This document shows positions 57,533 to 64,000 of a DNA stretch of 64,000 nt, one piece after another. This DNA is from Sphingomonas sp. (GTDB lineage Bacteria; Pseudomonadota; Alphaproteobacteria; Sphingomonadales; Sphingomonadaceae). Numbering within the stretch: position 1 is the first letter of the stretch; each line of letters starts with the position of its first letter. Position numbers and translations under genes: made by a program. The notes under the pieces were generated by a model, which was given only the letters and a program-made list of their open reading frames with translations, ran no database searches and was not told where the DNA came from. Location of the stretch: positions 124,001 to 188,000 of the forward strand of contig NZ_QFOB01000004.1 of assembly GCF_003248515.1 (NCBI RefSeq), written 5' to 3'.

Positions 57533-60055
57533 ATGCGATTTGGCGCGGGCATTCGCTCGGGACTCATGCTGGGTGGTGCGATCCTTCTGGCGACGCCGGG
57601 AGTAGCGGCAGGCGCCGGCGCCGCAGCGGCCGATGCGCCGGCAGCGGCCGACGATCAGGCCGCTGGCTCCGATGGCGCGCTGGGCGAGATCATCGTCACC
57701 GCCACCAAGCGCGAGACGAATCTCCAGCAGACCCCGATCTCGATCAGCGTGGTGAACGCAGCGGCGATCGAGGACCGCCACATCCAGAGCCTGTACGACA
57801 TGGCCGATGGCAGCGTTCCCTCTCTCCGCGTCGCCACCTTCGAGGCGCGCCAGTCGGCGCTCACGATCGGCATCCGCGGCATCGTGCCGCTCGACGCCAA
57901 CCAGCCCGCCCGCGAACAGGGCGTCGGCATCTATATCGACGGCGTCTATCTCGGCCGCCAGCATGGCCTGAACGCCGGCCTGTTCGATCTGGAGCGGATC
58001 GAGGTCCTCAAGGGTCCGCAGGGCACGCTCTTCGGCCGCAACACCGAAGGCGGCGCGCTCAGCATCGTTTCGAAGGCCCCGACCGGCGAGTTCGGCGGCC
58101 GCGTCACGGCCGGCATCGGCAATCTCGGCGCCTATAATGGCGATCTGCACATCGATCTGCCCGCCTTCCACGATTTCGCGCTGAAGGTGGACGCCATCAA
58201 GCAGTATCAGGGCCCGGTTACCAAGAACCCGCTCGCGGGGCAGACCGGCTGGGGATATTATGATCGCGTCGGCGGCCGCGCCGCCGTCCGCTGGAAGCCG
58301 GCCGAACTGGACATCATCGACGATTTCTCGGTCGATTACGCCAAGGACAAGAACAGCCCGTTCTACAGCCAGCTGCTGAACTACAATCCGAACGGCTGCG
58401 TCGCCGGTGCCCAGTCCGCCGCGGCCGCCTGTTACCTGCCCGGCACTGCCTACACCACGCTGACGGGCACCGTCCGCCCGACGCTTCCTGGCGTCGTGGT
58501 GGAGGGCAACAAGCGCATGCGCACCGCCGACATCGGCGTGCCGCAGCAGCCCAGCGTCGACAAGACACACGGCTTCACCAACAATCTGAAGTGGAAGGCC
58601 GCCGACTGGATCGAGCTGCGCTCGATCACCGCATGGCGCGGCGTGGACGTGACCCAGTGGGACAATTCCGGCGGCGCGCATCGCCCGCCTGTGGTGAACC
58701 TCACCACCTCCTGCACCGTGGCCTCGCCCTGCGCCTTCAGCCGCTACAGCCTCGCCTCGCTGCATCAGGACCAGTTCAGCCAGGAACTCCAGGCCGTCGG
58801 CTCGGTCGGCAAGTTCGATTATGTTGCGGGCCTGTTCTACTTCAACGAGCACGTCACGGATGACGCCGCCACGCCGAATTCGAATGGCGTCGCTCTCGTC
58901 AACGGCGTCGCCCAGTATCTGATCCTCGATAGCTGCCGTGGTTCGGGTGGCTTCGGTTCGCAGCTCGGCTGCCGCAGCATCGATCGCGCCTCGGCCGTGA
59001 ACACCAAGAGCTATGCGGCCTACGGTCAGGTCACCTACAATGCCACCGATCAGCTGCATGTCACGGTCGGCGGCCGCTACACCAACGACAAGAAGAAGGG
59101 CGAGCTTCTCATCTCGCGCGGCACCACCTACGCGCTCAACCCGACGGCGGCGGCCGCCGCCGGCTACAAGCCGCTGGACGAAAGCTGGAACCGCTTCAAT
59201 CCGATGGCGACGGTAGCGTTCGACGCCTCCGACAACATCCACCTCTACGCCAAGTACGCGACCGGCTATCGCGCCGGCGGCGCCAGCTCGCGCACCATCA
59301 ACTATCAGGCCTTCGATCCGGAAGACGTGAAGTCCTACGAAATCGGCGCCAAGACCGACTTCTTCGATCGCAAGGCGCGCCTGAACATCGCGGCCTACAT
59401 CATGGATCGCAAGGACAGCCAGGTCGACATCAGCAACATCCAGTTCCTGGGATCGAGCAGCTTCAACAATCTCGTCACGATCAATGCGCCGGGCAAGACC
59501 AAGATCCGGGGCGTCGAGGTGGATCTGACGGTGAAGCCCGTCACCGGCCTCACGCTCAGCGCCGGCTATGCCTATACCTACACGAAGATCCCGCTCGTCC
59601 CGATCACGGTGACGACCGGCGGCGCCACCACGGTCGTGAACCAGCAATTCTATATCGTGTTCACGCCACGCAACGCCGCGAACGGGGCGATCGACTATGA
59701 TCTGCCGATCGGCGGCGCCGGCACGAAGCTGCGCTTCCACCTGGACGGCAATTATGCGCAGGCCACCCAGGCGTTCGACCAGTTCGCCACGAAGGCCGAT
59801 GCCTCGACGATCTTCAACGGTCGCATCGCGCTGACGGACATTGCGATGGGTGACGGCGGTCAGAAGCTCACCGTCTCGCTGTGGGCTCGCAACCTGTTCG
59901 ACAAGGATTATGTCTATCGTCGCGATCCGTCGAACAGCCTGCCCGGCGCGCCGACGACGAGCGCCACGACCGGCAGCATCGGCAACGTTCTGGGCGACTA
60001 CGGTAACTTCAACATGCCGCGCACCTTCGGCGTCGAAGGCACCGTCACCTTCTAA
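57533..60055 (+). CDS. TonB-dependent outer-membrane receptor
   Basis: 840 residues. Signal peptide (about 1-27, cut after AGA) and a TonB box-like EIIVTATK (about 52-59). The plug domain (about 60-180) has GVGIYIDGVYLGRQ and LERIEVLKGPQGTLFGRNT. The beta-barrel fills the rest and ends in the conserved terminal Phe (GTVTF). Ligand unknown; no substrate pathway genes are adjacent. It fits the FecA/Fiu/vitamin/complex carbohydrate receptors abundant in sphingomonads. Ribosome-binding site AAGGGG. Transcription ends at a strong hairpin (60068-60114). Confidence 0.95.
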   Translation: MRFGAGIRSGLMLGGAILLATPGVAAGAGAAAADAPAAADDQAAGSDGALGEIIVTATKRETNLQQTPISISVVNAAAIEDRHIQSLYDMADGSVPSLRVATFEARQSALTIGIRGIVPLDANQPAREQGVGIYIDGVYLGRQHGLNAGLFDLERIEVLKGPQGTLFGRNTEGGALSIVSKAPTGEFGGRVTAGIGNLGAYNGDLHIDLPAFHDFALKVDAIKQYQGPVTKNPLAGQTGWGYYDRVGGRAAVRWKPAELDIIDDFSVDYAKDKNSPFYSQLLNYNPNGCVAGAQSAAAACYLPGTAYTTLTGTVRPTLPGVVVEGNKRMRTADIGVPQQPSVDKTHGFTNNLKWKAADWIELRSITAWRGVDVTQWDNSGGAHRPPVVNLTTSCTVASPCAFSRYSLASLHQDQFSQELQAVGSVGKFDYVAGLFYFNEHVTDDAATPNSNGVALVNGVAQYLILDSCRGSGGFGSQLGCRSIDRASAVNTKSYAAYGQVTYNATDQLHVTVGGRYTNDKKKGELLISRGTTYALNPTAAAAAGYKPLDESWNRFNPMATVAFDASDNIHLYAKYATGYRAGGASSRTINYQAFDPEDVKSYEIGAKTDFFDRKARLNIAAYIMDRKDSQVDISNIQFLGSSSFNNLVTINAPGKTKIRGVEVDLTVKPVTGLTLSAGYAYTYTKIPLVPITVTTGGATTVVNQQFYIVFTPRNAANGAIDYDLPIGGAGTKLRFHLDGNYAQATQAFDQFATKADASTIFNGRIALTDIAMGDGGQKLTVSLWARNLFDKDYVYRRDPSNSLPGAPTTSATTGSIGNVLGDYGNFNMPRTFGVEGTVTF

Positions 60056-60067
60056 CCCCCGAACTGG

Positions 60068-60114
60068 CCGCCGGGGTCGCTCGCTTTCAAGGCGGGTGGC
60101 TCCGGCGGTTTTTT
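60068..60114 (+). terminator. Intrinsic terminator of the TonB receptor gene
   Basis: CCGCCGG (60068-60074) pairs with CCGGCGG (60102-60108), a perfect 7-bp stem enclosing a 27-base loop, followed directly by T6. This is a good Rho-independent terminator, 12 bases after the stop codon. Confidence 0.8.
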
Positions 60115-60191
60115 CATGCCCGGCGCGGATTGCGCGGCGTGCAACCTCCCCGGCCCCGCTTCGTTCGGAAGCGACCAGACGGGAGAGAAAC

Positions 60192-60500
60192 ATGCGTATC
60201 AAGATGCTCGGATTCGTGGCCGCCGCCGGTCTGCTCGGCCTTTCCGCCTGCAGCCAGAAGACCGAGTCCTCGACGGACGCCGCGCTGAACAGCGCCGCCA
60301 ACGACACCGAAGCCGCCTTCGACAATGCCGGAGCCGCGCTGGACCATGTCGGCGATAGCGCCAGGCCCGTGCTGAACGATGCCGGCAATGCGATCGAGAA
60401 TGGCGTGGACAAGGCGGGCAACGCCGTCGATCGCGCAGCCTCCGCCACCGGCCAGGCGCTCACGAACGCCGGCCACGACCTCCAGAACGCGTCACGCTGA
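60192..60500 (+). CDS. Small repetitive lipoprotein
   Basis: 102 residues from ATG 60192 (GGGAGAG site 4 bases upstream). The lipobox LSAC places acylated Cys20 after a short signal. The mature part is a near-continuous run of Ala/Asn/Asp/Gly repeats of about 11 residues (AAFDNAGAALD, NAIENGVDKAGNAVD), an amphipathic helix resembling LEA/apolipoprotein-like proteins. These may coat membranes or protect under stress; no function is established here. It follows the receptor terminator and should have its own promoter. Confidence 0.82.
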   Translation: MRIKMLGFVAAAGLLGLSACSQKTESSTDAALNSAANDTEAAFDNAGAALDHVGDSARPVLNDAGNAIENGVDKAGNAVDRAASATGQALTNAGHDLQNASR

Positions 60501-60514
60501 GATATGCCCCCGCA

Positions 60515-60532
60515 CCCCGGCGAAAGCCGGGG
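60515..60532. repeat. GNRA hairpin, REP-type repeat
   Basis: CCCCGGC-GAAA-GCCGGGG is a perfect 7-bp stem with a GAAA tetraloop, 15 bases after the lipoprotein stop. From memory this is an abundant repeat in alphaproteobacteria (the 'CCCCGGCGAAAGCCGGGG' element). It can end the lipoprotein transcript. Confidence 0.6.
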
Positions 60533-60619
60533 TCAATGGCTATCGTGATCGGCGCGCCGGCGTCTCGGGGAAAAAGAGATGCCAGCGCGTGCCGGTATCA
60601 GGACCTGAACGTGGGACCG

Positions 60620-60637
60620 CGTCATCCGGAAATGACG
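60620..60637. repeat. CGTCAT-ATGACG hairpin before lepA end
   Basis: CGTCAT-ccggaa-ATGACG is a 6-bp stem 14 bases after the lepA stop (minus strand). With the 60515 hairpin it makes a composite repeat gap between convergent genes. No T-run is seen, so its role is inferred from place only. Confidence 0.4.
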
Positions 60638-60650
60638 CCCTCCCGCCTCT

Positions 60651-62456
60651 CTATCCCTCGTCGCCCATGCGCAGCGCGGCGATGAAGGCCTCCTGCGGGA
60701 TCTGGACGCTGCCATATTCCCGCATCCGCTTCTTGCCTTCCTTCTGCTTGTCCAGAAGCTTGCGCTTGCGGCTCGCATCACCGCCATAGCATTTGGCGGT
60801 CACATCCTTGCGCATCGCCGCGATCGTTTCGCGCGCGATCACCTTGCCGCCGATCGCCGCCTGGATCGGAATCTTGAACAGGTGGCGCGGGATCAGATCC
60901 TTCAGCCGCTCGCACATGCCCCGGCCCCGGCTTTCCGCGCCCGAGCGGTGGACGATCATGCTGAGCGCGTCGACCGGCTCCTCGTTGACGAGGATCGACA
61001 TCTTCACGAGATCACCCTCGCGATAGCCGATCTGGTGATAGTCGAAGCTCGCATAGCCGCGCGAGATCGATTTCAGCCGATCGTAGAAATCGAAAACCAC
61101 CTCGTTGAGCGGCAGTTCATAGACCAGCTGCGCGCGCCCGCCCACGTAGGTCAAATTCTTCTGGATGCCGCGCCGGTCCTGACACAGCTTCAGGAGCGAT
61201 CCCAGATATTCGTCCGGGCAATAGATGGTGGCCTCGATCCACGGCTCCTCGATCGTCTCGATCCGGTTGGGATCGGGCATGTCGGCCGGGTTGTGCAGCT
61301 CGATCGTCTTGGCATCCTCATTCTTCGTGTGCGTGAGGTGCAGGTGATAGACGACCGACGGCGCGGTCGTGATCAGATCGAGATCATATTCGCGCATCAG
61401 GCGCTCCTGGATGATCTCCAGGTGCAAAAGGCCGAGGAAGCCGCAGCGAAAGCCGAAACCCAGCGCCGCTGACGTCTCCATCTCGAACGAGAAGCTCGCG
61501 TCGTTCAGGCGCAGTTTCGAGATGCTCTCGCGCAATTTCTCGAAATCGTTGGCATCGGTCGGGAAGAGGCCGCAGAACACCACTGGCTGCACTTCCTTGA
61601 AGCCCGGCAGAGGATCCGTCGCGGGCTTCTTGGCGTCGGTGATCGTGTCGCCCACGCGCGTCTCGGTGATTTCCTTGATCTGCGCGGTGATGAAGCCGAT
61701 CTCGCCCGGCCCCAGCTCCGCCAGCGTCTCGATCTTCGGGCGGAAGCAGCCGACCCGATCGACGAGATGGCGCGTCCCGCCCGCCATGAAGGCGATTTCC
61801 TGCCCCTTCTTCAGCACGCCGGCCATCACGCGCACGAGGATGACGACGCCCAGATACGGATCATACCAGCTATCGACGAGCATCGCCTTCAACGGCGCCG
61901 TCGCGTCGCCCTTCGGCGCGGGAATGCGCTCGACGATCGCGTCGAGTATCTCATCAATGCCGATGCCCGATTTGGCCGAGGCGAGGATCGCGTGGGAGGC
62001 ATCCAGCCCGATCACATCCTCAATCTCCTGCCGCACCTTCTCGGGCTCGGCGGCGGGCAGATCGATCTTGTTGATGACGGGCACGATCTCATGATCATGC
62101 TCGATCGACTGATAGACGTTGGCGAGCGTCTGCGCCTCCACGCCCTGCGCGGCATCCACCACCAGCAGCGCGCCCTCGCAGGCGGCCAGGCTGCGCGAGA
62201 CTTCGTACGCGAAGTCGACATGGCCCGGCGTGTCCATCAGGTTGAGCACATGGCCCTTCCAGTCGAGGCGCACCGTCTGCGCCTTGATCGTGATGCCGCG
62301 CTCCTTCTCGATATCCATATTGTCGAGCACCTGGGCGCTCATCTCGCGATCCGAAAGGCCGCCCGTGCGCTGGATCAGGCGATCGGCAAGCGTGGACTTG
62401 CCATGATCGATATGGGCGATGATCGAAAAATTGCGGATCTTGTCGAGAGGCGTCAT
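60651..62456 (-). CDS. lepA: Elongation factor 4 (LepA)
   Basis: LepA, 601 residues, a ribosome GTPase that back-translocates or aids initiation under stress. G1 is AHIDHGKST (14-22), G3 DTPGHVD, G4 NKIDLP. The C-terminal LepA-specific domain is present and ends with REYGSVQIPQEAFIAAL. The ATG at 62456 is the normal start; four more in-frame codons upstream are less likely. It is divergent from the GGDEF-EAL gene across 175 bases. Confidence 0.98.
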   Translation of the reverse strand: MTPLDKIRNFSIIAHIDHGKSTLADRLIQRTGGLSDREMSAQVLDNMDIEKERGITIKAQTVRLDWKGHVLNLMDTPGHVDFAYEVSRSLAACEGALLVVDAAQGVEAQTLANVYQSIEHDHEIVPVINKIDLPAAEPEKVRQEIEDVIGLDASHAILASAKSGIGIDEILDAIVERIPAPKGDATAPLKAMLVDSWYDPYLGVVILVRVMAGVLKKGQEIAFMAGGTRHLVDRVGCFRPKIETLAELGPGEIGFITAQIKEITETRVGDTITDAKKPATDPLPGFKEVQPVVFCGLFPTDANDFEKLRESISKLRLNDASFSFEMETSAALGFGFRCGFLGLLHLEIIQERLMREYDLDLITTAPSVVYHLHLTHTKNEDAKTIELHNPADMPDPNRIETIEEPWIEATIYCPDEYLGSLLKLCQDRRGIQKNLTYVGGRAQLVYELPLNEVVFDFYDRLKSISRGYASFDYHQIGYREGDLVKMSILVNEEPVDALSMIVHRSGAESRGRGMCERLKDLIPRHLFKIPIQAAIGGKVIARETIAAMRKDVTAKCYGGDASRKRKLLDKQKEGKKRMREYGSVQIPQEAFIAALRMGDEG

Positions 62457-62631
62457 GCGCGAGCGCATAGAGCCAGATCGCCCGGCGTGGAAGCGCCCCT
62501 TGCGCGCACGCCGCCCACCTCCGTTTCGTATCGGCCTCTTAACGGATCGCTAGGGCGAATCTGGCAAAGCGGGCGCGTCGGCGGTTTCGCCCGCCACGAC
62601 ATCCCGATGGCGCCATATTCAAGGTGTTTCG

Positions 62632-64000
62632 TTGAACCGTTCCCCGACCGTGCTCGATCGGATCACCCGTTATCGCAGCCTCGAACGCAATTCGGGGCGG
62701 CGCGCCGAGGATCAGGACGGATCGCAGCGTGCCCTGCGCCTCGTCCAGGCGATCGAGGATCAGGGCAATGGCTGGTTCTGGGAAACCGACCGTGCCGGCC
62801 ACATCACCTATCTTTCCGCCAAGATCGCAGATTTTTTCGGCGGCGAGGGAGCCGTGCTCGGCGAATCGCTGAAGGGCCTGTTCCAGACGAGCGGCAGCGG
62901 CATGGGCACGGAGCGCACGCTGGGCTTCCTGCTCCAGGCGCATAGCAGCTTCAGCGATCTGGAGATCGTCGCTGGCGCCGTGCCGGGCCGGGTCTGGTCC
63001 ATTTCCGGCCGCCCCGCGCTCGATCGCAACGGCCGCTTCATGGGCTTCGTCGGAACGGGATCGGATCTCACGGCACGCCAGCGTACCGAGGCCGAGATCA
63101 CGCGCCTCGCCCTTTATGATACGCTGACCGGCCTCGCCAATCGCGCGCGGCTCCAGCACGGGCTGGATCAGGCACTGGCGCGGCGATCCGGCGGGGGGCG
63201 CCGCACCGCCCTCTTCCAGCTCGATCTCGATCGCTTCAAGGCCGTGAACGACACGCTCGGCCATCAGGTGGGCGATCAGTTGCTGGTGCAGGTCGCGCGA
63301 CGCCTGCAGGCGGCTGCGGAAAATATGCCGAGCGCCCTCGTCGGCCGGCTGGGCGGCGACGAATTCCAGATCGTGATCGTGGGCGATCATGATCGCGAGG
63401 AACTGGCCGTCTGGGCGAAATCCATCATCGCATCGCTGGCGCGGCCCTATTCGATCAAGGATGCGTGGATCTCGATCGGATCCTCGATCGGCATCGCGCT
63501 GGCGCCGGACGATGGCGATGATCCCGAAACGCTGGTGCGTAACGCCGATCTGGCGCTCTATGCCGCCAAGGGCGCCGGACGCGGCGTATTCCATTTCTTC
63601 AAGGCGGATCTGCTGGCCCAGGCCCGCCGGCGCAAGGAAATGGAAGACGATCTGCGCGACGCGCTCCGCCATGAGCAGTTGCGGCTCGTCTATCAACCGA
63701 TCGTCAGCACCCTCTCCGGCGAAGTCACGGGATTCGAGGCGCTGCTGCGCTGGCAGCATCCGAAACGAGGCCCCGTCTCACCCGCCGATTTCATCCCGGT
63801 GGCCGAGGAATCGGGCCTGATCGAGCAGATCGGCGAATGGGTGCTGCGCACGGCCGCGCGCGAGGCGGTGGCATGGCCCCGGCCCGTCCGTCTGGCCGTG
63901 AACGTCTCGCCCGTCCAGTTCGCGAAACCCGGCTGGCCGGCGGTGGTGGCCAATGCGCTCGCGGTATCCGGGCTGGAGGCGCGCCGGCTGGAACTGGAAA
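62632..64000 (+). CDS. GGDEF-EAL c-di-GMP protein with PAS domain (cut by window end)
   Basis: Runs off the window; 456 codons are visible. The start is TTG 62632 with AAGGTG five bases before it; a GTG at 62650 is possible. A PAS domain (about 40-155, GWFWETDRAGHITYLS) precedes the GGDEF domain (about 160-325) with GGDEF at about 241-245. An I-site RxxD is not visible in front (GRLGGDEF only), so product inhibition is unlikely. The EAL domain starts at about residue 340, with GFEALLRW (EAL at about 368-370). Both active motifs seen are canonical; the EAL C-terminus is outside the window, so net activity cannot be judged. Confidence 0.9.
   Translation, partial: MNRSPTVLDRITRYRSLERNSGRRAEDQDGSQRALRLVQAIEDQGNGWFWETDRAGHITYLSAKIADFFGGEGAVLGESLKGLFQTSGSGMGTERTLGFLLQAHSSFSDLEIVAGAVPGRVWSISGRPALDRNGRFMGFVGTGSDLTARQRTEAEITRLALYDTLTGLANRARLQHGLDQALARRSGGGRRTALFQLDLDRFKAVNDTLGHQVGDQLLVQVARRLQAAAENMPSALVGRLGGDEFQIVIVGDHDREELAVWAKSIIASLARPYSIKDAWISIGSSIGIALAPDDGDDPETLVRNADLALYAAKGAGRGVFHFFKADLLAQARRRKEMEDDLRDALRHEQLRLVYQPIVSTLSGEVTGFEALLRWQHPKRGPVSPADFIPVAEESGLIEQIGEWVLRTAAREAVAWPRPVRLAVNVSPVQFAKPGWPAVVANALAVSGLEARRLELE

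Noticed and set aside
57509..60463. A 984-codon open frame on the minus strand
   Set aside because: Antisense to the TonB-dependent receptor; no domain signatures, biased composition.

Overview
The window is a GC-rich alphaproteobacterial chromosome segment, most likely from a Sphingomonas-like member of the Sphingomonadaceae. The evidence is the split F0 b/b' subunits, a CckA-type cell-cycle kinase, two exported proteins ending in the PEPxxWA-type sorting tail common in sphingomonads, a large TonB-dependent receptor, a GAAC-N7-GAAC SOS box and a sigma-54/NtrC-controlled glnK-amtB pair. The genus cannot be settled from the sequence alone. Nearly every gene is chromosomal housekeeping. I see no rRNA, tRNA, CRISPR array, prophage, insertion sequence or integrated plasmid.

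Layout. 1-2354: ATP synthase F0 genes (atpI-atpB-atpE-b'-atpF, minus strand, the last cut by the window edge). 2624-6001: radC, two small exported proteins of unknown role, and purB. 6145-13220: a possible 51-codon gene, an AmpG-like permease, a single-domain response regulator, a dicarboxylate-type symporter, and a coupled run of a serine beta-lactamase-fold hydrolase, an rRNA pseudouridine synthase and rsmD. 13180-16339: an MHS-type permease, recA with an SOS promoter, and a second single-domain response regulator. 16405-20195: a dapA-smpB-cckA operon. 20231-24700: a lytic transglycosylase with greB, a four-helix membrane protein possibly carrying a conflict-system-type domain, and PPK2. 24774-30845: a PEP-CTERM protein, aspS, rnd, a small exported protein with a duplicated motif, a TonB-like protein, and a low-GC patch with two unknown genes.

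30875-39579: an operon (408-residue exported protein, hdaA, ppk1, ppx) next to purM-purN and two coupled small genes. 39806-42504: ndk, then amtB and glnK under a clear sigma-54 promoter with an upstream NtrC-type palindrome. 42744-49553: tldD, a second PEP-CTERM protein, a CHCC zinc-finger protein, an ABC ATPase without a permease, a membrane acyltransferase and nadB. 49578-57441: three overlapping TadE/TadG-like genes, an MHYT-PAS hybrid histidine kinase, and a coupled pair of a deacetylase-fold enzyme and a SleB-type wall hydrolase. 57533-64000: a TonB-dependent receptor with a good terminator, a repetitive lipoprotein, lepA, and a GGDEF-EAL protein cut by the right edge.

Shared themes are polyphosphate metabolism (PPK2, PPK1 and PPX, with replication regulator HdaA in the same operon), cell-wall turnover (AmpG, Slt, SleB, a penicillin-binding-protein-like hydrolase), cell-cycle and c-di-GMP signalling, and several families of dispersed palindromic repeats between genes. 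No single locus is a convincing new system. The best candidates for follow-up are the orphan Tad-like trio with calcium-type loops, the predicted TRADD-N-associated membrane protein at 22846-23778, and the low-GC patch at about 30050-30845.
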